This document shows positions 20,038 through 29,180 of a DNA stretch of 64,000 nt, one piece after another (the first letter of the stretch is position 1; each line of letters opens with the position of its first letter). Source of the stretch: Pseudomonas sp. RIT288 (lineage in GTDB: Bacteria; Pseudomonadota; Gammaproteobacteria; Pseudomonadales; Pseudomonadaceae); the NCBI RefSeq assembly GCF_000631985.1, contig NZ_JFYN01000001.1:682001-746000 (forward strand), in the 5' to 3' direction. Position numbers and translations under genes: made by a program. Under the pieces are notes generated by a model, which saw only the letters and a program-made list of their open reading frames with translations, was not told the DNA's origin and made no database searches.

Positions 20038-20051
20038 TTGATCTTCGTCAA
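20038..20051. promoter_or_regulatory. ANR/FNR box upstream of hemF
   Basis: TTGATCTTCGTCAA matches the ANR consensus TTGAT-N4-ATCAA at nine of ten positions. A plausible -10 element TATGCT lies at 20076-20081, which puts the box about 42-44 bases before the expected transcript start, the class II activator position. hemF of P. aeruginosa is known to be controlled by Anr, which supports the call. Confidence 0.65.
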
Positions 20052-20126
20052 CTGCGGTGCGCGCGCCTGCGGTGTTATGCTACGCGCCCATTTGCGTCGC
20101 CCCCTGCCTGCGGGGCGCCCGCGTAG

Positions 20127-21065
<939 letters not shown>

Positions 21066-21074
21066 GGACTGCTG

Positions 21075-21896
21075 ATGGATCGTTATGTCGTTTTCGGTAA
21101 CCCGATCGGCCACAGCAAGTCGCCGATGATTCATAAACTGTTCGCCGAGCAGACCGGCCAGCGCCTCGACTACAGCACCCTGCTGGCGCCGCTCGACGAC
21201 TTCAGCGCCTGCGCCACGGCATTTTTCCAGGACGGTCACGGCGCCAACGTCACCGTGCCGTTCAAGGAAGAAGCCTTTCGCCTGGCGAACAGCCTGACCG
21301 CTCGCGCGCAACGGGCTGGTGCGGTGAACACCTTGAGCAAACTGGCTGACGGTTCGCTGCTGGGCGACAACACCGATGGCGCCGGACTGGTGCGCGACCT
21401 GACGGTGAATGCCGGGTTCAGCCTGACCGGCAAACGCATTCTGCTGCTCGGTGCTGGCGGCGCAGTGCGTGGCGCGCTGGAGCCATTGCTGGCGGAAAAA
21501 CCGGCATCGGTGATTATTGCCAACCGCACGGTGGACAAGGCCGAGCTGCTGGCAGAGTTGTTCTGTGATCTGGGGCCGGTGTCGGCCAGTGGTTTCGACT
21601 GGTTGCAGGAGCCGGTGGACGTGATCATCAACGCCACCTCCGCCAGCCTCACCGGCGAAGTGCCGCCGATAGCGCCGAGCCTGATCGAGCCGGGTCAGAC
21701 CCTGTGCTACGACATGATGTACGGCAAGGAGCCGACCGCGTTCTGCCGGTGGGCCAGCGAGCATGGCGCGGCGGTGTCGATGGACGGTTTGGGGATGTTG
21801 GCCGAACAGGCGGCCGAGGCGTTTTTCCTGTGGCGCGGGGTGCGTCCGGATACGGCGCCGGTTCTGGCCGAACTGCGACGCCAACTGGCGCAGTAA
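21075..21896 (+). CDS. aroE: Shikimate dehydrogenase (NADP+)
   Basis: Reduces 3-dehydroshikimate in aromatic amino acid synthesis; 273 residues. It shows [13 protein letters not shown] for shikimate binding, the catalytic Lys in VTVPFKE, NTDGAG, and the dinucleotide-binding [10 protein letters not shown]. The hemF-aroE order is conserved in pseudomonads. A REPIN follows directly. Confidence 0.97.
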   Translation: MDRYVVFGNPIGHSKSPMIHKLFAEQTGQRLDYSTLLAPLDDFSACATAFFQDGHGANVTVPFKEEAFRLANSLTARAQRAGAVNTLSKLADGSLLGDNTDGAGLVRDLTVNAGFSLTGKRILLLGAGGAVRGALEPLLAEKPASVIIANRTVDKAELLAELFCDLGPVSASGFDWLQEPVDVIINATSASLTGEVPPIAPSLIEPGQTLCYDMMYGKEPTAFCRWASEHGAAVSMDGLGMLAEQAAEAFFLWRGVRPDTAPVLAELRRQLAQ

Positions 21897-21904
21897 CAGA
21901 GCCT

Positions 21905-22003
21905 TTGTGGCGAGGGAGCTTGCTCCCGCTCGGGTGCGAAGCGCCCGCAATCGGGTTTGGGCTGCTGCGCAGCCAGCGGGAGCAAGCTCCCTCGCCACAG
22001 AGG
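21905..22003. repeat. REPIN, family C
   Basis: Inverted copies of TGTGGCGAGGGAGCTTGCTC around a 50-base centre, itself containing a GCGAAGCGC/GCTGCGCAGC structured section. It lies between the convergent aroE and sulP genes, where it can serve as a bidirectional transcript end. Confidence 0.93.
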
Positions 22004-22021
22004 TCTGGAAGTGGCAGCAGG

Positions 22022-23590
22022 TCAGTCCTCAAACCGGATCGGACACTTTTCCGGCCCTTCCAGCTTTCTCAACTCCTCGACCACCTGCGGCCGCGCCCGG
22101 CGCAGGGTCAGGCTGCGATCCTGACGCAGCAGGCGCCGCGCCTCCTGATGCAGCATTTCCACCCCCGAGTAGTCGATGAAGTTGATCTGCTGCGCCTCGA
22201 TCACTACCCGCGTACCGTGCAACCGTTGCAGGCGCACTTGCAGGTAATGGCTGGCGCCGAAGAAGATCGAGCCGCCGACCCGCAGCACGTCCTCCTCGCC
22301 GTCGCGCCAGTGCTGCACCCGCGGTTGCGAGGTGCGCTTGAGGTAGAAGAACAGCGATGCCAGCACCCCGGCATAAATCGCCGTCTGCAATTCCAGGAGC
22401 AGCGTGGCGAGGCAGGTCAGCGCCATGACCACGAACTCGGCGCGGCTGACCCGCAGCAACGAGCGTATCCCGCGATGATCCACCAGCCCCCAGGCGATCA
22501 GCAGAATGCTCCCGGCCATCGCCGGAATGGGGATGTGTGAAATCAGCCCGGCGCCAAAAATTGCGAACAGTGCGACCCAGATCGCCGAAAACACCCCGGC
22601 CAGCGGCGAACAGGCACCCGCCTCGTAACTCAGGCCTGAGCGGGTGAACGAACCCGCGGAAAGCGATCCGGAAAAGAACGCCCCGACGATATTCGACAAA
22701 CCCTGCGCACGGACTTCCTGGTTGGCGTCGAGCAACTGTTGCGAACGTGCAGCAATCGAACGGGCAATCGACAGGCTGGTGACCAGTCCGAGCATGCCCA
22801 CCGCCACGGCGCTCGGCAGCAAGCGCAGAATCAGATCCAGATCCAGCGGCAATGCACTGAACGGCGGCAGGCGCCCGACAAAGGCGCTGACCAGATGCAC
22901 GTGGCCGAACATCGACGGCCATAACCACACCACCGCGCTGCCCAGCACCAGGGTTATCAACAGGGTCGGCCAGCGCGGCAGTAGGTGTCTGAGCACGAAA
23001 CCGACCAGCACCGTGGCCACACCCAAAACCAGTGAAGGTTTATCCACAGCCCGCAAATGTTGTAGCAGATCCATCAGGCTGGCCAGTGCCGTGGCTTTCG
23101 CCGGCAGATCCAGCCCCAGCAGATTCGGCAACTGGCCGATGGCAATCACCACCGCCGCGCCGAGGGTGAAGCCGAGCACCACCGAATGCGAGACGAAATT
23201 CACCAGTGCGCCGAAGCGCAGCAGGCCGAGCAGCCACTGGAAAACCCCCGCCAGAAAGCTCAGCAGCAGGATCAGCGTGATGTAGTCCTGGGATGCCGGC
23301 ACGGCCAAGGGACTGACGCTGGCGTAGAGCACAATCGAAATTGCTGCAGTCGGGCCGCAGATCAAGTGCCACGACGAACCCCACAGGCAGGCGATCAGCA
23401 CCGGGATGATCGCCGCATACAGGCCGTATTCCGGTGGCAGGCCGGCGATCAGCGCGTAGGCGATCGATTGCGGCAACGCGAGAATGGCACCGCTCAGGCC
23501 AACGACCAGATCCCGGCCGACGCTGGCGCGGGTTTGCCGGGGTAGCCAGGTCAGGAAGGGGAAAAGTGAATGGCGACTGGGCAGGGCCAT
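22022..23590 (-). CDS. SulP-family anion transporter with STAS domain
   Basis: A 522-residue SLC26/SulP permease. The N-terminal signature is PQSIAYALIAGLPPEYGLYAA, about 11-12 hydrophobic segments run to about residue 400, and a cytoplasmic STAS domain ends the protein (INFIDYSGVEMLHQEARRL). Sulfate is the default substrate. Because it lies beside choline sulfatase and a choline-binding protein, as in P. aeruginosa, it may move sulfate or choline-O-sulfate in this locus; that is inference. A DnaA box occurs inside the gene (23040-23048). Confidence 0.9.
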   Translation of the reverse strand: MALPSRHSLFPFLTWLPRQTRASVGRDLVVGLSGAILALPQSIAYALIAGLPPEYGLYAAIIPVLIACLWGSSWHLICGPTAAISIVLYASVSPLAVPASQDYITLILLLSFLAGVFQWLLGLLRFGALVNFVSHSVVLGFTLGAAVVIAIGQLPNLLGLDLPAKATALASLMDLLQHLRAVDKPSLVLGVATVLVGFVLRHLLPRWPTLLITLVLGSAVVWLWPSMFGHVHLVSAFVGRLPPFSALPLDLDLILRLLPSAVAVGMLGLVTSLSIARSIAARSQQLLDANQEVRAQGLSNIVGAFFSGSLSAGSFTRSGLSYEAGACSPLAGVFSAIWVALFAIFGAGLISHIPIPAMAGSILLIAWGLVDHRGIRSLLRVSRAEFVVMALTCLATLLLELQTAIYAGVLASLFFYLKRTSQPRVQHWRDGEEDVLRVGGSIFFGASHYLQVRLQRLHGTRVVIEAQQINFIDYSGVEMLHQEARRLLRQDRSLTLRRARPQVVEELRKLEGPEKCPIRFED

Positions 23591-23641
23591 GGGTCCTCGC
23601 GGTGTGTGGGTTTATGCAAGGTTATCAGGACGCGCCAATCA

Positions 23642-23774
23642 CTGTGGCGAGGGAGCGTGCTCCCGCTCGGCTGCGAAGCAGTCGCAAACCAGACCGTTCA
23701 GTTTGTCTGCGAAAACCCAGTCAGCCCGATCGGGAGCGCTTCGCACTCCAGCGGGAGCAAGCTCCCTCGCCACA
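23642..23774. repeat. REPIN, family C, expanded
   Basis: Outer arms TGTGGCGAGGGAGC and GCTCCCTCGCCACA enclose about 90 bases, longer than the other family C copy. One extra half-copy (CGGGAGCGCTTCGCA) lies inside, as if a second insertion or a three-unit array had formed. It lies between the sulP start and the choX stop on the same strand. Confidence 0.88.
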
Positions 23775-23782
23775 AGAATGCG

Positions 23783-24703
23783 TTAGAGCTTGGCCTTCAC
23801 CGCAGGCAACGCATCCTTGCCATCCACGGTCTTCACCCCCTCCAGCCACTTGTCCAGCACCGCCGGATTGGCCTTGATCCATGCCTTCACCGCATCGGCA
23901 TTGCTGACTTTCTTGTTCACCACCTCAGCCATGATGCTGTTCTCCATGTCCTGGGTGAACGCCAGGTTGGTCAGCAACTTGCCGACATTCGGGCAGGCTT
24001 CGGCATAACCTTTGCGCGTCAAGGTGTAGACGCTGCCGGTGTCGCCGAAATACTTCTCGCCGCCCTTGAGGTAATGCATCTTCAACTGCACGTTCATCGG
24101 GTGCGGGGTCCAGCCGAGGAAGGTGACGAATTTCTGTTTCTTCACCGCCCGCGAGACTTCGGCGAGCATCGCCTGTTCGCTGGATTCGATCAGCTTCCAC
24201 TGGCCGAGGTCGAAGTCGTTCTTCTTGATGATTTCCTGCAACGAAATGTTCGCGGGCGCACCGGAACCGATGCCGTAGATCTTCTTTTCGAACTTGTCGG
24301 CGTATTTGTTCAGGTCGGCAAAGTTATGCACACCGGCGTCCCACACATAATCCGGGACTGCCAGGGTGAACTCGGTGCCGTCGAGGTTCTTCGCCAGTTG
24401 CGTGACGTCACCGGTGGCGACGAACTTGTCGTAGAAGCCCTGCTGCGCCGGCATCCAGTTGCCGAGGAACACATCCACCTGACCGTCCTTCAAACCACCG
24501 TACGTGATCGGCACCGCGAGGGTGTCGACCTTGGCCTTGTAGCCCATGCCTTCCAGCAGAAACCCGGTGATGGCGTTGGTCGCGGCGATGTCGCTCCAGC
24601 CCGGGTCAGCCATTTTCACCGTTTCGCAGCTTTGCTCGGCAAATGCCGTGGCACTGCCCAGAGCCAGCAGGCCAATCGTCAGTGCTGTGGATAACTTGCG
24701 CAT
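23783..24703 (-). CDS. choX: Choline ABC transporter periplasmic binding protein
   Basis: A 306-residue type II binding protein with a Sec signal peptide (cleavage near AFA-EQ). Features of choline/betaine binders are MADPGWSDIAATNA, the aromatic-box Trp residues in LGNWMPAQ and LGWTPHPMN, and YVWDAGVHNF. It lies 15 bases downstream of betC and is probably co-transcribed. No permease or ATPase gene is adjacent, so it must work with components encoded elsewhere. Choline or choline-O-sulfate is the likely ligand. Two DnaA boxes flank its start (24687-24695 and 24738-24746). Confidence 0.87.
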   Translation of the reverse strand: MRKLSTALTIGLLALGSATAFAEQSCETVKMADPGWSDIAATNAITGFLLEGMGYKAKVDTLAVPITYGGLKDGQVDVFLGNWMPAQQGFYDKFVATGDVTQLAKNLDGTEFTLAVPDYVWDAGVHNFADLNKYADKFEKKIYGIGSGAPANISLQEIIKKNDFDLGQWKLIESSEQAMLAEVSRAVKKQKFVTFLGWTPHPMNVQLKMHYLKGGEKYFGDTGSVYTLTRKGYAEACPNVGKLLTNLAFTQDMENSIMAEVVNKKVSNADAVKAWIKANPAVLDKWLEGVKTVDGKDALPAVKAKL

Positions 24704-24718
24704 GGACTTCCCCTTACA

Positions 24719-26233
24719 TTATTGGTTTTGGCAGGGTTGTGGATAACGGGCCTTGCGTTCCAGATCGTCGAGGTCGATGTGGTTGCGCATGTACTGCTGA
24801 CTGGCGTCCACCAGCGGCTGGTGGTCCCAGCTCTTCAGCTTGCCGATGGTCAGGGCATCGGCGACAAAACGCCGGCGGCGCTGGCTGGCGAGCACCTGGC
24901 GGTGAATCGCCGGGATGTCCCACTTGGCCCGCGCTTCGGCGAGAAAATCGTCGAACAGCTGGCGATGTTGCTGCGAATGGCTGAGTTCTTCGAGCTCACG
25001 CGGATCGTTATGCACATCGAAGAGTAGGCACGGGTCGCTTTCACTGTAGATAAATTTGTATGCGCCGCGCCGGATCATCATCAGCGGGCTGACCGTGCCT
25101 TCGGCCATGTATTCGCCGAACACTTCGTCATGCCCGCCCTGCCCTTGCAGATGCGCCAGCAGCGAGCGGCCATCCAGCGGCAGGCCCGGTTCCAGCGTGC
25201 CGCCGGCCAGTTCGACGAAGGTCGGCAACAGGTCGGCGGTGGACACCGCGGCGCTGACCCGGCCGGCAGCGAACTGCCCCGGCGCGCTGATCAGCAGCGG
25301 CACCCGCGCCGCCATCTCGAACCAGTGCATTTTGTACCAGAGGCCTTTCTCGCCAAGCATGTCGCCATGGTCGCCGGAGAAGACGATGATGGTGTCATCG
25401 ATCAGCCCAGTATCTTCGAGGGTTTGCAGGAGTTTGCCGACGTTGGCGTCGATATAGCTGCACGCGCCGAAGTACGCACGCCGTGCATCGCGAATCTTGG
25501 CCGCGGGCAATGGCTTGTCCCACAGGTCGTAGACCTTGAGCAGGCGCTGCGAGTGCGGATCGAGGGAATGTTGATCCGGGGTTGTCGGCAACGGGATATC
25601 ACCGTCGTCGTACAAATCCCAGAACGCCTTGGGAATCGTGTACGGGTCGTGTGGATGTGTCATCGACACGGTCAGGCAGAACGGCTGGTCGCCGTCCTCG
25701 CGAATGTGGTCGAACAGGTATTGCTGGGCCTTGAATACCACCTCTTCATCGAAGTCGAGCTGGTTGGTGCGCACGCACGGACCCGCCTGCAGCACCGACG
25801 ACATATTGTGATACCAGCTCGGGCGTACATCCGGCTCGTCCCAGTTCACTGCCCAGCCGTAGTCGGCCGGGTAGATGTCGCTGGTCAGGCGTTCTTCATA
25901 GCCGTGCAATTGATCCGGGCCGCAGAAGTGCATCTTGCCCGAGAGTGCGGTGCGGTAGCCGAGGCGGCGCAGATAGTGGGCGTAGGTCGGGATGTCGGCG
26001 GGAAAATCGGCGGCGTTATCGTAAGCGCCGATCCTGCTCGGCAACTGACCGCTGACCAGGGTGAAGCGCGACGGTGCACACAACGGGCTGTTGCAGTAAG
26101 CAGCATCGAACACCACGCCTTGGGCGGCGAGACGCGAAAGATTCGGCAGTTTGATCGGCGACGGGCCGTAGATCGGCAACATTGGCGCGGCCATTTGATC
26201 GGCCATGATGAAAAGAATGTTCTTGCGCTTCAT
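24719..26233 (-). CDS. betC: Choline-sulfatase
   Basis: Hydrolyses choline-O-sulfate to choline and sulfate, feeding glycine betaine synthesis and sulfur supply. The 504-residue sulfatase has the formylglycine site LCAPSRFTLVSGQLPS (CxPSR), the metal-binding start IMADQMAAPMLP, FSGDHGDMLGEKGLW, and the C-terminal domain specific to choline sulfatases. The frame permits a start 6 codons earlier, but the family N-terminus MKRKNILFIMADQ points to 26233. The LysR gene is divergent, as in the P. aeruginosa betC locus. Confidence 0.95.
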   Translation of the reverse strand: MKRKNILFIMADQMAAPMLPIYGPSPIKLPNLSRLAAQGVVFDAAYCNSPLCAPSRFTLVSGQLPSRIGAYDNAADFPADIPTYAHYLRRLGYRTALSGKMHFCGPDQLHGYEERLTSDIYPADYGWAVNWDEPDVRPSWYHNMSSVLQAGPCVRTNQLDFDEEVVFKAQQYLFDHIREDGDQPFCLTVSMTHPHDPYTIPKAFWDLYDDGDIPLPTTPDQHSLDPHSQRLLKVYDLWDKPLPAAKIRDARRAYFGACSYIDANVGKLLQTLEDTGLIDDTIIVFSGDHGDMLGEKGLWYKMHWFEMAARVPLLISAPGQFAAGRVSAAVSTADLLPTFVELAGGTLEPGLPLDGRSLLAHLQGQGGHDEVFGEYMAEGTVSPLMMIRRGAYKFIYSESDPCLLFDVHNDPRELEELSHSQQHRQLFDDFLAEARAKWDIPAIHRQVLASQRRRRFVADALTIGKLKSWDHQPLVDASQQYMRNHIDLDDLERKARYPQPCQNQ

Positions 26234-26347
26234 GTGATCGCGGCATTCCATAGTGAATATTTATGCGACATTGCTGCGATCGAGCATGGAGCCCATGCCC
26301 TGTCCGGTAAAGCCCGCTGCGGACAATGACTAGGATAAGCACAGCTT

Positions 26348-27298
26348 ATGTATGAAGCTCTCGGCAATCTGTCCCTCGACCTGTTGCGCGCCTTCGAAGC
26401 GGCTGCACGCCATCGCAGTTTTACCGCTGCGGCGGTGGAGCTGGGCACCACGCAGCCTGCAATCAGCCAGCAGATCAAGCGCCTGGAGGAGCAACTGGGC
26501 GTGCGATTGTTTGACCGGATCTATCGCGGCATCGAACTGACCGAGGGCGGCGCGATCCTGTTCGAGCAGGTTCAGCTCGGTTTGCAGCATATCGACGCAG
26601 GCCTTAGCGCGATCAGCACACAACAGCAACACGAAGTTTTGCAGGTCGCCACTGATTTCGCCTTCGCCGCCTACTGGCTGATGCCGCGCCTGCACCGCTT
26701 CCACGAAGCCAACCCGAACGTCGATGTCAGCCTGGTCACCAGCGAGCGCAATCACAACATGCTGCGAACCGACATTGATGTCGCGATCTTGTTTGGCGAC
26801 GGGCGTTTCAAACAGGGCGAAAGCCATTGGCTGTTCAGCGAGGAAGTGTTTCCGGTGTGCAGTCCGCAATTGCTCAAGGAGCGCGCCCTGCCCTTGCCCG
26901 CCCAGGCGTTGCTGGAGTTGCCGCTGCTGCACCTGCGCGGGGAAAACAGCAGTAACTGGTTTGACTGGAGTGGGCTGTTTCGCGAACTGGGCATCAGCAC
27001 CCCGCCAGCACCGGGCCAATTGCGTTTCGACAATTACACCCTGCTGATTCAAGCGGCGATTGGCGGCCAGGGTGTCGCGATCGGCTGGCGCCACCTTGTG
27101 GATAACTTGCTGACCCAGGGTTTGCTCTGTCGACCGATCGCCGAGACTACGCTGTCGCGCCTCGGTTATTACGTGGAACTGCCGCAGCGCAAACGCCGAG
27201 GCGCGTTGATTCAGCAGTTTGTCGACTGGTTGATGGCCGAGCAGGCGAGCAGCGCCGAATCCCTGACGGGAATGGCGCTGCCTTCGATTGCGGTTTGA
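26348..27298 (+). CDS. LysR-family regulator of choline sulfate use
   Basis: A 316-residue LysR regulator: an N-terminal winged helix (FEAAARHRSFTAAAVELGTTQPAISQQ split over residues 15-42, then LEEQLGVRLFDR) and a periplasmic-binding-protein-like effector domain. It is divergent from betC with a 114-base shared promoter region, so it most likely controls betC-choX in response to choline-O-sulfate or a product. A DnaA box lies inside the gene (27097-27105). A REPIN follows. Confidence 0.88.
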   Translation: MYEALGNLSLDLLRAFEAAARHRSFTAAAVELGTTQPAISQQIKRLEEQLGVRLFDRIYRGIELTEGGAILFEQVQLGLQHIDAGLSAISTQQQHEVLQVATDFAFAAYWLMPRLHRFHEANPNVDVSLVTSERNHNMLRTDIDVAILFGDGRFKQGESHWLFSEEVFPVCSPQLLKERALPLPAQALLELPLLHLRGENSSNWFDWSGLFRELGISTPPAPGQLRFDNYTLLIQAAIGGQGVAIGWRHLVDNLLTQGLLCRPIAETTLSRLGYYVELPQRKRRGALIQQFVDWLMAEQASSAESLTGMALPSIAV

Positions 27299-27302
27299 AG
27301 AG

Positions 27303-27380
27303 CAAAAGATCGCAGCCTGCGGCAGCTCCTACAGCTGAAACTCGATCCCCTGCAGGAGTTGCCGCAGACTGCGATCTTTT
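27303..27380. repeat. REPIN, family B
   Basis: Inverted copies of the GTAGGAGCTGCCGCAGGCTG family, the right copy with two changes (GCAGGAGTTGCCGCAGACTG), flanked by AAAAGATC and GATCTTTTT. It lies between the convergent LysR and NAD(P)-binding genes; the terminal A/T runs make it look like a two-way terminator. Confidence 0.92.
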
Positions 27381-28045
27381 TACGTATCTGACGTCGCCAC
27401 AAAATTTACATGCTGCCCCACATGCAGATTCAACCGCAGCTCATCAGCAATCCCCACCGCCACCCGGTTCAGCCGTTCCAGCGGCTCCGCCAGCCCCGGC
27501 TCCAGATTGCCGCCGACCTGGCTGAAATGCTCGATGGTCAGTCCGGCCACGCCGTGAGGCGCATTCACCAGCGTCCATTGCAATGGGCTGCTTTGCAGGG
27601 CTTCGCGGATTTCTTCGGCGGCGTGGCGTTGCAGTGGATCCCCCAGATCCGGCTCGTCGAGCACCGCAAAATCTCCCACCAGAAACAGCCGTGAAACATT
27701 GGCTGCCTGCAGGCCGTCGACCAACGCATCGACCGCCAGCACTTGTTCCACCGGCCCAAGCACCACGGACCTTTCCACATGGTCGCTGTTGAACGGCAAG
27801 CCCGGTGCGTCCAGCAGACAGATCACCGCCGAGCTGCCCGCTACGCTTTGCTTGACCCGCTCGGCATCGAACAGATCGCCGCTTTTGGTGCGCAGCCCGG
27901 GACGTGGCGCGAGTACGTTCAAATCGTCGAGAATCGCGATGACTTCGTGCTGCCGGCGCAGCAATTCAGCCATCAACGCACCGCCGAGGCTGGCCATGGC
28001 ACCATAGAGCACCACTTTCACCGTCGGGGTTTCGGCATTTTTCAT
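27380..28045 (-). CDS. NAD(P)-binding atypical SDR-like protein
   Basis: A 221-residue single-domain protein with a Rossmann start VVLYGAMASLGGALMAELLRR and acidic second strand (AILDDLNVL). The core is NmrA/atypical SDR-like: SGDLFDAERVKQSVAGSSAVICLL and SRLFLVGDFAVL. The glycine motif is looser than classical GxxGxxG, and no YxxxK catalytic pair is evident. It may be a sensor or reductase of unknown substrate. The stop codon lies at the edge of the REPIN. Confidence 0.65.
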   Translation of the reverse strand: MKNAETPTVKVVLYGAMASLGGALMAELLRRQHEVIAILDDLNVLAPRPGLRTKSGDLFDAERVKQSVAGSSAVICLLDAPGLPFNSDHVERSVVLGPVEQVLAVDALVDGLQAANVSRLFLVGDFAVLDEPDLGDPLQRHAAEEIREALQSSPLQWTLVNAPHGVAGLTIEHFSQVGGNLEPGLAEPLERLNRVAVGIADELRLNLHVGQHVNFVATSDT

Positions 28046-28128
28046 GGCTGATTCCTTTTTCTTGTCCCTTGTATGGCGTGTGACATGCAGCCTGCGCCGA
28101 GGGTTCGAACCGATTCAGAGGCTTTCAG

Positions 28129-28455
28129 ATGCAAGCAATCATTGGCTATCACGCCCACGTCTATTTCGACGCTGACACCATCGATCAGGCGCGGACTTTT
28201 TGTGAACAGGCCGCGCAGTTGTTTCCTCTGAAGATGGGGCGCGTCCATGAGCGCCCGGTCGGCCCGCACCCGGACTGGAGCTGCCAGTTGGCTTTCGGCC
28301 CGGAGCTGCTCGGTGAGGTGCTGCCGTGGCTGGCGCTCAATCGCAAGGGGCTGGTGGTGTTCCTGCACCCGGACACCGGCGATGACTTGCTCGATCACAC
28401 CGAGCACGCGATCTGGATGGGCGCGATGCGGCCATTGGATCTGTCTGTTTTTTAA
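28129..28455 (+). CDS. DOPA 4,5-dioxygenase family protein
   Basis: A 108-residue protein with the family pattern GYHAHVYFD, RPVGPHPDWSCQLAF and VFLHPDTGDDLLDHTEHAIWMG. The conserved histidines probably bind iron. Fungal relatives cleave DOPA; bacterial members act on catecholic substrates or are uncharacterised. The stop codon abuts the stop of the convergent GFA gene. Confidence 0.85.
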   Translation: MQAIIGYHAHVYFDADTIDQARTFCEQAAQLFPLKMGRVHERPVGPHPDWSCQLAFGPELLGEVLPWLALNRKGLVVFLHPDTGDDLLDHTEHAIWMGAMRPLDLSVF

Positions 28456-28857
28456 TCAGAGCGTTTCTTGCGGCTCGCCCGGCAGATGCTCGTCCAGATG
28501 CAGCCAGGGCAATTGGCTGTCCGTCCAGATATGCCGCTCGGCCGGTGCCAACCCCGGGTGATCCAGCGTGGCGATGGTCACATCAATGCTCTTGGGGCTG
28601 AGCAATGTCACCAGCGCCAGCTGCGCGCCACAACGCGGACAGAAGTATCGCGCGCAACTGCTCGACGAGTCGTAGCGCGAAGGCGTCCCGGCCAGCCACT
28701 GGAAGCTGGCCGCCGGAACCGTGATCCACGTGGTGACGATCCCGCCGCTGACCTTGCGGCAGATCGAGCAGTGGCAGTGGGCAATGTCCTGCAACGCTCC
28801 GCTTAACTGATAGCGGATATGTCCGCAGTGGCAGCCACCGCTGTGCACTTCTTCCAT
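28456..28857 (-). CDS. GFA-family zinc protein
   Basis: A 133-residue member of the glutathione-dependent formaldehyde-activating (Gfa/CENP-V) family. The zinc-binding cysteine motifs are CHCGHIRY, CHCSICRK and CPRCGAQL. The physiological substrate is unknown; most GFA-family proteins are not formaldehyde enzymes. It converges on the dioxygenase gene with directly adjacent stop codons. Confidence 0.88.
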   Translation of the reverse strand: MEEVHSGGCHCGHIRYQLSGALQDIAHCHCSICRKVSGGIVTTWITVPAASFQWLAGTPSRYDSSSSCARYFCPRCGAQLALVTLLSPKSIDVTIATLDHPGLAPAERHIWTDSQLPWLHLDEHLPGEPQETL

Positions 28858-29180
28858 GTCTCTGCCCTCCCGTCCCCGAAATGATTGACTCTAGCCGCAT
28901 CCGACAGCCGGTTGGCCATTCGCCTGAAGCTTTCGTCAGCGAAAGGTAGCTGAAAGGTTGCCCGATTAGGATCGCCGCCACTACCGGCAACAGACCGGTT
29001 GGCCAACGCGTGTGATCGCTCGCACGTCAGGCCCAATTAACAACAACAATGGTGATTCTGATGTCCTCTGTAACCCGCCCTCTCGCTGAAACTCCGCCCG
29101 TACGTCTCGTGCTTCCCGTTCTGCGCTGATCCCTTCCGATCCGCTCACTCAACTAGCCGCGCTACGCCTGGAGTATTCCC
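28858..29180. promoter_or_regulatory. Upstream region of the citrate transporter gene with repeats and a possible leader peptide
   Basis: This 323-base gap holds two direct copies of CCGGTTGGCCA (28908-28918 and 28995-29005) and a perfect inverted repeat CTTTCGTCAGCGAAAG (28930-28945). A 22-codon frame from ATG 29061 to TGA 29129 has GGTGA before it. These look like operator sites plus a leader frame for the transporter, but no regulator is known to me for them. Confidence 0.45.
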
